This document shows positions 45,461-56,579 of a DNA stretch of 64,000 bases, in pieces. The notes beneath the pieces are model-generated. The model ran no database searches. It saw only the letters and a program-made list of their open reading frames with translations, and had not been told where the DNA came from. The translations under genes were made by a program, and so were the position numbers. Every line of letters begins with the position of its first letter. Positions within the stretch are counted from its first letter, which is position 1. The stretch lies in assembly GCA_026545225.1 (NCBI GenBank), contig CM048849.1:9636041-9700040 (forward strand). The letters run 5' to 3'. The DNA is from Cornus controversa. Taxonomy: Eukaryota; Streptophyta; Magnoliopsida; Cornales; Cornaceae.

Positions 45461-46410
45461 TGTCACCCCGTAGGAGGAGGAATGTGAACCAAAACCAGGG
45501 TCAGTTCTGATAAATAGTAAACTTGGTCGTTATTTACTTAATACGGGTGCATTCCACTCGTTTGTATCTCGGTCATTGGTAAGACTATCTAGTATAGTTA
45601 TTAGCCGTGTAATTCTCCATTTAGCATTTTTACACCATTTGGAGTTAGTATGATTTTACAGGGAAGTTGTGGGCAAGTCACCATAGATATTGGTAGACTT
45701 TGATATTGGAATTTTTTTTTGTTCGCTTTGTGAGTTTGCTTATAACAATAGTTATTAGAAGACTATTTGTATGTCACCATTTGAGGCTTTGTATGGACGA
45801 CCATGTCGGTCTCCTATTTGTTGGATACAAGCTGGTGAGAAATGATCTTTTTTTGGTTCAGAGTTCATTAAGGATACATCAGGGAAAATTGCTCTCATTA
45901 GGGATCGTATGCGCACTGCCTAGAGTAGACAGAAGAGTATGATGATCGTCAAAGTCATGCATTACAGTTCAAGATGGAGGATCAGGTTTTACTCGAGGTT
46001 TTTCTAAAGAAAGGGAGTAATGCGGTTTGGGAAGAAAAGAAAGTTGTCACCTCGTTTTGTAGGTCCTTTCATGATCATAGACAAGATTGGGACAGTAGTG
46101 TATGGATTGGCCTTACCAGAAACAATGCACAGGCTACATAATGTCTTTCATGTGTCTATGTTGCAGAAATTCCTTAGGGATGAGGATGCTTATCAGCATA
46201 TTAAGGTTGTGGAGATTGAGTTGCAGCCAAATGAAATATATGTGGAGCAACCTTACTGTATTCTTGACTGTAAGAATTAGGTCCATCGTTCGAAGACCAT
46301 TCCTTTAGTTCAGGTTCAGTGGAACCACCACAATGAGGTGAAGTCCACTTGGGAAAGGGATGATGAAATAAAGGCAAAATATCTGGAGTTTTTATTTTAG
46401 GTATGAGGTG
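45461..46410 (+). pseudogene. Gypsy internal domain remnants, copy 1
   Basis: The gag start MSPRRRRNVNQNQGQF ends in TGA within 17 codons. A protease fragment follows (LNTGAFHSFVSRSL; the family Asp of DTG is Asn here), then, after a deletion, integrase: LLITIVI-region, SPFEALYGRPCRSPICW, FIKDTSGKIALIRDRM, QSHALQFKMEDQVLLEV, MRFGKKRKLSPRFVGPFMI and HNVFHVSMLQKFLRDEDAYQH, ending TIPLVQVQWNHHNEVKSTWE. Stops and frame changes are frequent. Non-functional. Confidence 0.85.
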
Positions 46411-46449
46411 AATTCCTAGGACGGAATTCCTCTTCTTAGGGGGGAAGAA

Positions 46450-49012
46450 TGTAATACCCTGTAATTTAAGGATATTTAAACTGGGTTTTTATTTATATAA
46501 TTGGGTTTTTAATTATTTAAGTATTTTAATTAATTTTGTCAATGCCTGTTTTTATGTGTTTAATGTGAATGTTTTAATTGTTGCTAAGTGTTTGATTAAG
46601 TTTAATTGTGTATTAAATATTTGTTTTAAATATAATTTTCCTTTAAATAAAAATATGTGGGTTCGGGCTGCGTTTACTTTTTGTTTTTTTAATTATTATT
46701 AGGTTGGGTTGGCTAAATATTTTATATTTATTAGTTTAACTATTTAGGAATATTAAATAAGAGAAAAGAAAGTAGGGTTAAGTAGTTTCTACGTACAGAC
46801 AGACAGAAAAAGGTAGATGCCTGAAAAAGGAAGAAAATGTGATTTTGCTCAAAATCATAAGGCAAGTTCAATCTCTTCACTTCCCCTTTGAACTTGTAAA
46901 TATATATAAATATTTGTATTGTGTTATTTCATGAATAAACATATATATGTATATAGGTTTATGTATCATTAGGTTTAACAATTTGGAATTTTTGCTTAAT
47001 TGCATGTTAAAGAAATTTTCGTTTGATTAAGCATCAATGTATTGTGTTAAATTAGGGTTTCGTTTCTAATATATAGATTAATAGAAACTATGGTTTTATT
47101 TTTGGAGATATGTATGTTGACCAAAATCTAGTATTTCATTTAAGAAATTTATATGTAGTGAATTAAATCGTGTTGTATGTATTTAGATTTAATTTCTGTG
47201 AACAGTGTCGATGTCCAGAATTTTTGACAAACTTATTTTGATCCTACGAGACTGATTCTCAATCAGAAACAACCCAATAAGCAAAACCTAGTAGCTTAGG
47301 CTACTGGGCCATGTCATTTTTCAACTGAAAGCCCTCTTCTAGGTCTCAAAAATTATGTTTTTCATCCTATTGGAAGACTGCTGACTATTTCAAAAAATTT
47401 GTTCATGAACCAAACGAACTCAAAATTGGCTGAAATTTAATATTTAGTAGTTTTTAATTATTAGGTTTTTTATGTATTGTTTTTAGAATTTTTAGAGAAA
47501 TTTTATTTTTTTAGCGATTTCCTTGTGGTGCTAGTTTCTTTTTGTTTTTAGGTTTCCTTGTGCTGTTGGATTAGGATTTTTTTTTTATAATAAATACATG
47601 TATTCTGGAGAACAGATCATGCAACCCATTCAATTATCAAGTATTTGTGAACAGTGCGAGATATTTAAATATATATATTTTTTTAAATTTTAAATTAGTT
47701 TTAAATATTGAAAATTAGGAAAATTATTTTTAAAAATACCGAAAAATTTTGAAATTTTTTTGAAAATTTAAATTAATCTTTTAGGGGATTTTAATTAGCA
47801 TGCTTCTAAGTGTGTTAGATTATTATATAAACGTGTTATGTAGACATGTCAGGATCGCCTAATACCTAATAAGGTATCTATACATTATATTTAGCATGTC
47901 AGGATCGCCTAATACCTAATAAGGTATCTATACATTATATTTAGCATGTCAGGATTGCCTAATACCTAATAAGTTATCTATACATTATATTGGGATGTCA
48001 AGATTGCCAAGGCATGTCAGGATTGCCTAATACCTAATAAGGTATCTATACATTATATTTGACATGTCAGGATTGCCTAATGCCAAATAAGGTATCTTTA
48101 TATTATATTCGGGTATGTGAGGATTGCCTCTTGTGTAAACTTAAAACTAGTTTGTGCTTACATTGTGATAACAGAAGGGTTAGTGTAGTGTGTGGGACTG
48201 CTCTATTTTTGGGACACATGATTAATTGTGGATATATGTATGGTCTGGTGAGTTGTATTTAAGTGTATATAAACTTATGTTGGTGTTTTGTGGAAGGATT
48301 ATCTGTAGAGGCAGGTTAGGTTGCCTATTACTTAGTAAGGTATTTGTAAAATAGCGAGGAAGGCATGGTAGGATTGCCGAGTATCTAATTAGATAAAACT
48401 TAGTATGTCAGGCATGTTAGGATTGCTTATGGTTTGAACTTAGAAATTTATTCTACCTTTATTGTGATAATGGATGGGTTGGTTCAAAACATAGTTCTTA
48501 TTATTTATGAGATAGTTGATTAAATGACTAAACGGTATAATTATGTCTATATGTTTTTACTATCCTCGTATAAAGGGTATGTTTACCGGTTCTGTAATTG
48601 GGTGGTAGTAGAGGGAACTTGCTCGTGGGTTTAACCTAATTTGTTGATATTTTAGGTCTCATGCAGTTTTCACCTCGAGGTTAGAGCGTGGAGTTCCCAG
48701 AGCGTGGCAACCATCTATTCCTTATCAAACTTCAGTGTAGGGACTTAGATTCTTTCCAGAACAGTATTCACTTTTGATATTTTAAGTTATGGGTTCCTTG
48801 AGTTATGGGACTTCCAAGTTGTAACGTTCATATTGGTATTTTATTTATTTAACGTTATTTATTATTTCAGTTAGACTTTCCTTTCAGCATTTAAGATTCT
48901 TTTTCTTTTGTTCTTATATTCTATGTTTGTTTGCTATCAATTGTAAGTCTACTTTACGTTTTATATGTGAAACTGGCCACCTCATGCGTGAAATTTTGTA
49001 AGGGGTATTTTA
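46450..49012 (+). repeat. Gypsy array LTR 2
   Basis: TGTAATACCCTG to GGGGTATTTTA. It carries five minisatellite units at 47850-48110 (ACCTAATAAGGTATCTATAC repeated about every 60 bp). The 3' terminus is TA rather than CA. It is both the 3' LTR of the first internal domain and the 5' LTR of the second. Confidence 0.85.
47850..48110 (+). repeat. LTR minisatellite, five units
   Basis: Units of about 60 bp containing GTCAGGAT(C/T)GCC and ACCTAATAAGGTATCTATAC; the same family as at 9240, 15530, 21355 and 60320. Confidence 0.9.
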
Positions 49013-49160
49013 GTTGGTATCAAACCTAGGTTCATGTATTCTCGGGTCCTTAGGGTCTGTCGTATGCTATATTCCGCGTTGCGTATTCTGAGAAATGGAA
49101 TCTAAGTATATGACTCATTGTACTCTATACGTTTTAGTCTAGTATTGGGGTATTATTCAA

Positions 49161-50110
49161 ATGCCACCCTGTAGGAGGAGGAATGTGAACCAAAACTAGG
49201 GTCAGTTATGATAAATAGTAAACTCAGTCGTGATTTACTTGATACGGGTGCATTCCACTCGTTTGTATCTCGGTCATTGGTTAGACTATCTGATATAGTT
49301 ATCAGCCATGTAGTTCTCTATTTAGCATTTCTACACCATTCGGAGTTAGTATAATTTTACAGGAAAGTTGTGGTCAGATCACCATAAATATTAGTAGACT
49401 TTGATATTAGGAGTTTTATTTTTCTGCTTTACGAGTTTGCTTATAACAATAGTTAATAGAAGACTATTTGTATGTCACCATTTGAGGCTTTGTATGGACG
49501 ACCATGTCGGTCTCCTATTTGTTGGATACAAGTTGGTGAGAAACAAATTTTTTTTTTTTGGTTCGGAGTTCATTAAGGATACATTAGGGAGAGTTGCCCT
49601 CATTAAGGACCGTATGCGCACTGCCCAGAGTAGACAGAAAAGTATGATTATCGTCAAAGTCATGCATTAGAGTTCAAGGTGGGGATCAGGTTTTACTTGA
49701 GGTTTTTCCCATGAAGGGAGTAATACGGTTTGGGAAGAAGGGAAAGTTGTCACCTCATTTTGTGGGTCCTTTCATGATCACAGACAGGATTGGGGCAGTA
49801 GCGTATGGACTAGCGTTACCAGACACAATGCACAGGGTGCATAATGTCTTTCATGTGTCTATGTTGCGGAAATTCCTTAGGGATGAGAATGCTTATCAGC
49901 ATATTGAGGTTGGGGAGATTGAGTTGCAGCCAGATGACACATATGTGGAGCAACCTTACTATATTCTTGACTATAGGAATTAGGTCCATCGTTCCAAGAC
50001 CATTCCTTTAGCTCGGGTTCAATGGAGCCACCACAACGAAGTGGATTCAATTTGGGAAAGGAAGGATGAAATAAAGGCAAAATATCTGGAGTTTTTATTT
50101 AAGGTATGAG
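49161..50110 (+). pseudogene. Gypsy internal domain remnants, copy 2
   Basis: Same make-up as copy 1: gag start MPPCRRRNVNQN, protease LLDTGAFHSFVSRSLVRL with the DTG Asp kept, then the integrase C-terminus with an open stretch from 49711 (MKGVIRFGKKGKLSPHFVGP to YVEQPYYILDYRN, TAG at 49981-49983) and IPLARVQWSHHNEVDSIWE after it. Deletion junctions coincide with those of copy 1. Confidence 0.85.
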
Positions 50111-50152
50111 GTAAATTTCGAGAACAAGATTCCTTTTCTTCGAGGGGCAGAA

Positions 50153-51061
50153 TGTAATACCCTGTAATTTGATGATATTTAAATTGGATTTTTATTTATG
50201 TAATTGGGTTTTTAATTATTTAAATATTTTAATTAAATTTATCAATGCCTGTTTTTATGTGTTTAATGTGAATGTATGAATTGTTGCTAAGTGTTTGATT
50301 CAGTGTAATTATGTGTTAAATATTTGTTTTAAATATAATTTTTCTTTTAAATAAAAATATGTGGGTGTTGGGGTGCGTTGCCTTTTTATTTTTTTAATTA
50401 TTATCAGGTTGGGCTAGACTGGGCTATATATATAGATATTTATATATAGTTCGGCTAAATATTTTATATTTATTAGTTTAACTATTTAGAAATATTAAAT
50501 AAGAGAAAAGAAATTAGGATTCAGTAGTTTCTACACACAGAGGGTTTCTACGCACAAACAGACAGAAAAGGGTAGACGCCAGAAAAAGGGAAAAAAAGTG
50601 ATTTTGCTCAAAATCATAAGGCAAGTTCAATCTCCTCACTTCAATTCCCCTTTGAATTTGTAAATATATATAAATATTTGTATTGTTTGATTTCAGGAAT
50701 ATACATGTATATGTATATATATTTATGTATGATTAGGTTTAACAATTTAGGATTGCCTATAGTTTGAATTTAGAAATTTGTTCTACCTTTATTGTGATAA
50801 TGGATGGGTTGATTCAGAACATAGTTCTAATTATTTCTGAGATAGTTAATTAAATGACTAAATGGTATAATTATATCTATATGTTTTTGCTGTCCTCATA
50901 TAGAGGGTATGTTTACCGGTTCTTTGATTAGGTGGTAGTAGAGGGAACTTGCTCGTGGGTTTAACCCACTTTGTTGATATTTCAGGTCCCAAGCAGTTTC
51001 CACCTCTAGGTTAGAGTGTGGAGTTCCTAGAGCATGACACCATTTATTCCTTACCAGACTT
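50153..51061 (+). repeat. Gypsy array LTR 3, internally deleted and truncated
   Basis: TGTAATACCCTGTAATTTGATG at the start. At about 50747 it jumps past the minisatellite into the 3' block (GATTGCCTATAGTTTGAA) and stops at ACCAGACTT, before the LTR terminus. Confidence 0.8.
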
Positions 51062-51300
51062 GTAAATATATTTATATTTTATTATTTTAATTATTTAGGA
51101 ATTATCTTAGTAATTCTTGAAAAGAAAATAGAATAAGAGAAAAGAAATCAGAGTTCAGTCGATCCTACGCACAGACATGAAGAGAACCGTAGACGCCAGA
51201 GAAAAGGGGAGAAGGTGATTTTGCTCAAAATCATAAGGCAAGTTCAATCTCTACACCTTCCCTTTCTAATTATAAACATAGTTAAATAGTACGGTGTTCT
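51062..51300 (+). repeat. Further gypsy LTR fragment
   Basis: Repeats the middle of the LTR (AGAGAAAAGAAATCAGAGTT, GTAGACGCCAGA, GTGATTTTGCTCAAAATCAT, AAGGCAAGTTCAATCTC) also present at 50500-50640 and 46750-46880. Ends are not defined. Confidence 0.75.
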
Positions 51301-52284
51301 TGTAAATTTTTAATGATTTGAACCTAAATTGATAAAATGTTTTTTTCTTTCTATTATGCGTTCTGTATATGGTTTATACACATGAAATGTTTGTTTGTTT
51401 TATTGTGTATTTATATGTGTATGTGTGGTTATATATATATATATAAATAATTAATAAAAAGGAAGAAGAAAAGAACAGAATAGAATATGAAAATGTGTAG
51501 CCCTTGATTTTGTTGTCACTTGTTTTTGTTATGGTTAATGATTATATATATATATGGTATATTAAGTTATATTTAAAAATAAGTAATTTTGCGAAGTTGT
51601 TTAAAGATATATGTGGTTCTTGAGGGTGATTGTCCATCAGACATTCTCCTCCTTGTGAGTCGGATGTTGTAATCATGGAGGATATCATATCAGGTCCTTA
51701 ATTCCTCTCTATGCATGAAGATGTTTGCTTTACATGGGCTCTGATAACTGGAAATTCAGTGGCCAATCAGCTTAGGCAATGGGCACCATCATTCAACCAT
51801 GGCGACTTGAAATGGTTTTGCTAGCTTCTGGAAGCTATCTAGACTGACCAGGCCCCAGGCACTTTGCTTTACTTTTCCCTTGTCGATCTGGACAGGGAAA
51901 AAGAAATTTTCCAAATGTGACAATCACATTTTGGCTTTTTATTTTTTATTTTCCAAACTTGATTGTGTCCCTCTCTGTCTCTGTCTATTTCTCTGTCTCT
52001 GCCATATAGTGGATAATTAATTGGCTCAGATAGATCATCCAATAAACTAGAACAAAATGTCAACTATGATATGCTGGACTCTCTCTTTCACGCGTATTGT
52101 TTAGTCCAACCTAGATGAATATTCCTTTGTTGATTAGTAGGAGTGAGTACTAATAAATGAAAGTCCTCTCCTTTTGTTTGATTTTTCTTTTTATTTTATT
52201 TCCTTAATAGATTTGAATATCCATATATTCTCCAAAAATACCAATATAATGTAATATGTACGTACTTGTGAGAATCTCAATTCT

Positions 52285-52287
<3 letters not shown>
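51301..52287. other. AT-rich intergenic DNA
   Basis: Short TA runs near 51433 and 51543. No gene or known repeat is recognised. Confidence 0.4.

Positions 52288-52343
<56 letters not shown>
52288..52343 (+). repeat. (TA)n microsatellite
   Basis: About 28 TA units. A second run is at 53180-53206. These flank duplicated sequence and lie near the left edge of each duplicate. Confidence 0.95.
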
Positions 52344-52346
<3 letters not shown>

Positions 52347-52900
52347 TCTCATCTATGCACACATAAATGACCAATCTGTAATAATACTAAAAACATACTG
52401 AAACATGTCTCAAGCTTTGCATCCTTAACTTGTGATATATACATGTGTCAAGCTAGGCATGCCACAATGAATTAGTAGGCTAACTATTTTTGTTTGATTT
52501 TGCTTAATTACTAGCTATTGGTGGAGCCGACAACAAGAAAGCTCAAATAATTATAGGTACGTTCCTTGAACAGAAATGTGGTCCGGAAAATAAGAACAAA
52601 TTAAGAAAAACAAGAATGAGAAAGAATACTACTACCTCCTTCCCAAATTAATTATTTCTCTTCCTATTTTGAGATGTTCAAAAATAAGTGTCCCTTTCAA
52701 AACTCTTAATTTCCTAAATTTTGAAAATTAATAATGTGCATGTTTAAATTTTTTTTGAATGCTAGGCATTAATTGCATATACACTTAAAAAATTGGAGTT
52801 CCCAAAAGCTATATTGATTTTGCAATGAAGGGAGGAATTAAATTCAAGCATCAGATGTTTAGATTGATAAAGTGACGCTTTTTCCAACTGAGTTTTGCAG
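52344..52900 (+). repeat. Tandem duplicate block, copy 1 (WAK locus)
   Basis: Matches 53206-53859: CCTCTCATCTATGCACACA, GTGTCAAGCTAGGCATG, AAATGTGGTC, then ATCAGATGTTTAG(A/G)TTGATAAAGTGAC and a TTTTGCAG acceptor. The second copy has extra sequence near 53410-53500 and 53700. Each copy runs up to a splice acceptor. Confidence 0.85.
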
Positions 52901-53139
52901 GTATTATAACTTGACACGTATCTCTGACATGCAAAAAATGGAACGTGTTCCTCCTACGCTGGCTTGGGGCACACAGGAAAAGTTGTCACCTCATTTAGCA
53001 ACATGTCCGCGTCTGCTAATGATAATACTCATTCTGCAGGCCCACTATGCAAAGCATATTACTATTTACCGATGCTCTTGTAATTATAGCTCTGAAGGAA
53101 ACCCATATGTGTCAAATGGATGTCCAGATATATATGCAG
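52901..53139 (+). pseudogene. Wall-associated kinase ectodomain exon (EGF-like)
   Basis: Exon-like segment between a TTTTGCAG acceptor and an AG|GTACTC donor. It reads VPPTLAWGTQEKLSPHLATCP, then, after a frame disturbance, YRCSCNYSSEGNPYVSNGCPDIY. The pattern of Trp, then a CSC-x-GNPY-x-GC EGF-like half-domain is that of WAK/WAKL receptors. The segment after ATCP reads best in another frame (SAGPLCKA), so one or two small indels are present. It would sit outside the cell, next to the wall. Confidence 0.65.
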
Positions 53140-53173
53140 GTACTCATTCTACAAATATAAATTTGATCGCTAG

Positions 53174-53205
<32 letters not shown>

Positions 53206-53208
<3 letters not shown>

Positions 53209-53859
53209 TCTCATCTATGCACACACAAATTATCAATCTGCAACATTTCACAAGCCTTGCATCCATAACCACTTTGTGATGTATATGTGTCAAGCTAGGC
53301 ATGCGACATATGAATTAGTAGACTAACTATTTTTGTTTGATTTTTCTTAATTACTAGCTTTTGGTAGAGCCGATCGCGACAACAAGAAAGCTCGAGTAAT
53401 TATCATAGGTATGTCCCTTCTTTCTGACATATTCAAGACTATTGTTGTACCAAGCTAAGACCAAAACACCCTTTTTTCTGTAAATATTGTATTTGTTCCT
53501 TGAACAGAAATGTGGTCCCGAAAATGAAGTAGAAATTAAGAAAAACAAGAATGAGAATGAACACTACTACCTCCTTCCCAAATTAAATATTTCTCTTCCA
53601 ATTTTCAGATGTTAAAAAATAAGTGTCGCTTTCAAAACTCGTAATTTCCTAAATTTTCAAAATTAATAATATGTATCTTTAAAATTTTTTTTGAATGTTA
53701 GTTTAAGGGTTTTAAATGGAGCTAGGCATCAATTGCATATACACTTAAAAAATTGGAGTCCCCAAAAGTATATTGATTTTGTAACGAAGGGAGGAATTAA
53801 ATTCAAGCATCAGATGTTTAGGTTGATAAAGTGACACCTTTTGCAACTGAGTTTTGCAG
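53206..53859 (+). repeat. Tandem duplicate block, copy 2 (WAK intron)
   Basis: Second copy of the block at 52344-52900, ending at the acceptor of the kinase exon. Confidence 0.85.
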
Positions 53860-56579
53860 GTATTAGTACAGGTCTAATTGGAATACTACTACTTGGTGGT
53901 ACATGGTGGTTGATTAAATTCGTAAAGAGGAGAAAGAAACTCATGCTCAAACAAAAATTCTTTAAACGAAATGAGGGTCTGTTATTGCAACAACAATTGT
54001 CTTCAGGAGATGAAGGTAATGTTGAGAAAACCAAATTGTTTACTTTAAAGGAGTTGGAAAAAGCCACGGATCGCTTTAATGAGGATCGGATCCTTGGTCA
54101 AGTAGGACAAGGTCTGTATACAAAGGAATGCTGACTGATGGTAGAATTGTAGCAGTTAAAAGGTCCAAGATAGTGGATGAAGGCAACCTTGAACAATTTA
54201 TTAATGAGATTGTTATTTTATCACAAATTAACCATATGAATGTAGTTAAGTTGCATGGGTGTTGTTTAGAGGCAGAAGTTCCCTTGTTGGTTTATGAATT
54301 CATCCCAAATGGAAACCTTTACCAGTATATCCATGAGCAAAATGAGGAATTTCCACTTACCTGGGATATTCGTGTTCGAGTTGCAACAGAAGTTGCAGGG
54401 GCTGTCTCTTATCTACACTCAGCAGCTTCTATGCCCATTTATCATCTAGACATTAAGTCCACAAACATACTGTTAGACGAAAAATTCAAAGCAAAGGTGT
54501 TAGATTTTGGGACCTCAAAATCAGTTTCCATTGATCAAACTCATATAACCACACTAGTACAGGGGACCTTTGGATACTTGGACCCAGAGTACTTCCAATC
54601 AAGCCAGTTTACAGAAAAGAGCGATGTTTATAGCTTTGGTGTAGTAACCCTTGTGGACAGGTGTGAGTGGGCGGGTGCGAAGATAGACACTGGGCTGAGC
54701 TACCACACTAACAGGGTACAGGGTGCTCAATCCCACATCGCCTGGGTGTGGAAAAGGGGATGTGCTTATATGTAGTATGTTCTCTTCAAATGGTATGAGG
54801 CCTTTTGGGGTAAACCCAAGAGCAAAAACCGTGCGGGCTCAGGCCCAAAGCGGACAATATCATACCATGTGTTGGAGCGGGGTATTACAATTGGTATCAG
54901 AGCCTGAACCCAGCCGGAAGAAGTGTGCCGACGAGGGCGTCGGGCCTCGTAGGGGGGTGGATTGTAGTAACCCTTGTGGACGGGTGTGAGTGGGCGGGTG
55001 CATAGACAGACACTGGGCTGAGCTACCACACTGACAGGGTACAGGGTGCTCAATCCCACATCGCCTGGGTGTGGAAAAGGGGATGTGCTTATATGTAGTA
55101 TGTTCTCTTCAAATGGTATGAGGCCTTTTGGGGTAAACCCAAGAGCAAAACAATATCATACCATGTGTTGGAGCGGGGTATTACAATTGGTATCAGAGCC
55201 TAAACCCAGCCGGAAGAAGTGTGCCGACGAGGGCGTCGGGCCTCGTAGGGGGGTGGATTGTAGTAACCCTTGTGGACGGGTGTGAGTGGGCGGGTGCATA
55301 GACAGACACTGGGCTGAGCTACCACACTGACAGGGTACAGGGTGCTCAATCCCACATCGCCTGGGTGTGGAAAAGGGGATGTGCTTATATGTAGTATGTT
55401 CTCTTCAAATGGTATGAGGCCTTTTGGGGTAAACCCAAGAGCAAAACCGTGCGGGCTCAGGCCCAAAGCGGACAATATCATACCATGTGTTGGAGCGGGG
55501 TATTACAGTTGGTATCAGAGCCTGAACCCAGCCGGAAGTAGTGTGCCGACGAGGACGTCGGGCCTCGTAGGGGGGTGGATTGTAGTAACCCTTGTGGACA
55601 GGTGTGAGTGGGCGGGTGCGAAGATAGACACTGGGCTGAGCTACCACACTAACAGGGTACAGGGTGCTCAATCCCACATCGCCTGGGTGTGAAAAAGGGG
55701 ATGTGCTTATATGTAGTATGTTCTCTTCAAATGGTATGAGGCCTTTTGGGATAAAACCCAATAGCAAAACCGTGCGGGCTCAGGCCCAAAGCGGACAATA
55801 TCATACCATGTGTTGGAGCGGGGTATTACAGTTGGTATCAGAGCCTGAACCCAGCCGAAAGTAGTGTGCCGACGAGGACGTCGGGCCTCGTAGGGGGGTG
55901 GATTGTAGTAACCCTTGTGGAAAGGTGTGAGTGGGCGGGTGCGAAGATAGACACTGGGCTGAGCTACCACACTAACAGGGTACAGGGTGCTCAATCCCAC
56001 ATCGCCTGGGTGTGAAAAAGGGGATGTGCTTATATGTAGTATGTTCTCTTCAAATGGTATGAGGCCTTTTGGGATAAAACCCAAGAGCAAAATCGTGCGG
56101 GCTCAGGCCCAAAGCGAACAATATCATACTATGTGTTGGAGCGGGGTATTACATTTGGAGTAGTTCTTGTTGAGCTCTTAACTGGAAAAAAACCAATCTT
56201 AGCAATCATTTCAGAAGAATGTCGAAGTTTGGCAACGTATTTCATATTGACAATGAAGGAGAACCGTTTATTTGACATTCTTGATGCTCGAGTTTCCACA
56301 GAGGGTGAGAAAGATGAGATCATGCGGGTTGCTAATCTTGCGAAAAGATGTTTGAGCTTGAGCGGGAGAAAAAGGCCTACAATGAAAGAAGTTGCGATTG
56401 AATTGGAAGGGATTAGAATGTCATATGGAGTATCTACTGTTCAACAAAATTGTGAAGAGGAAGAATATGCAGTAAATGAACTCATAGGATTTTGGGATGC
56501 TGCTTCAACTTCAACAGGGTCTTGTTTGGATAGTAATGTATCATCGTCATTGGATGTCCAACCTCTGTTATTTAAGTAA
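53860..56579 (+). pseudogene. Wall-associated receptor-like kinase exon, interrupted by a TRIM array
   Basis: After the acceptor: a transmembrane helix (STGLIGILLLGGTWWLIKF) with a basic stop-transfer (VKRRKKLMLK), juxtamembrane KLFTLKELEKATDRF, and the kinase domain. The Gly-rich loop reads GQVGQG and is then broken by a one-base frameshift near 54113. From 54128 the frame gives IVAVKRSK (catalytic Lys), [12 protein letters not shown] (HRD motif with Leu for Arg), LDFGTSKS (DFG intact), [11 protein letters not shown] and [10 protein letters not shown] 1514 bp insertion (54640-56153, TSD TTTGG) interrupts it, after which FGVVLVELLTGKKP, RRPTMKEV-like GRKRPTMKEVAIEL and the C-tail follow to TAA at 56577. 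WAKs sense wall pectins. The frameshift and insertion preclude a full kinase. Confidence 0.88.
54640..56153 (+). mobile_element. TRIM retrotransposon, tandem array of five LTRs, TSD TTTGG
   Basis: Five near-identical LTRs (54640-54889, 54963-55185, 55259-55507, 55581-55830, 55904-56153; 250, 223, 249, 250, 250 bp), each TGTAGTAACCC ... GGGGTATTACA. Four internal domains of exactly 73 bp lie between them, each starting with a tRNA-Met primer site ((A/G)TTGGTATCAGAGCC) and ending in a GTAGGGGGGTGGAT purine tract. The insertion is flanked by perfect TTTGG (54635-54639, 56154-56158). No coding capacity. LTR 2 lacks 27 bp found in the others (AACCGTGCGGGCTC region). It sits within the kinase exon of a WAK gene. 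Confidence 0.95.

Larger units (their letters stand above)
42773..51061 (+). mobile_element. Gypsy tandem array: LTR-internal-LTR-internal-LTR
   Basis: Three LTRs (42773-45311, 46450-49012, 50153-51061 truncated) alternate with two internal domains (45312-46449, 1138 bp; 49013-50152, 1140 bp). Both internals start with a tRNA-Met primer site (TTGGTATCAAAG/C) and end in a purine tract. Both have the same composition: a gag start fused to a protease fragment, fused to an integrase C-terminus. Shared deletion junctions show the array arose by duplication of one already deleted element, most simply by unequal recombination between LTRs. Opposite orientation to the element at 8375-18172 but the same family. 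Confidence 0.88.

Noticed and set aside
53810-54067. Minus-strand frame of 85 codons
   Set aside because: Antisense of the WAK transmembrane exon.
54723-56090. Repeated 80-127 codon frames on both strands
   Set aside because: They repeat with the TRIM unit (323 bp) and run through LTRs and primer sites; non-coding element sequence.
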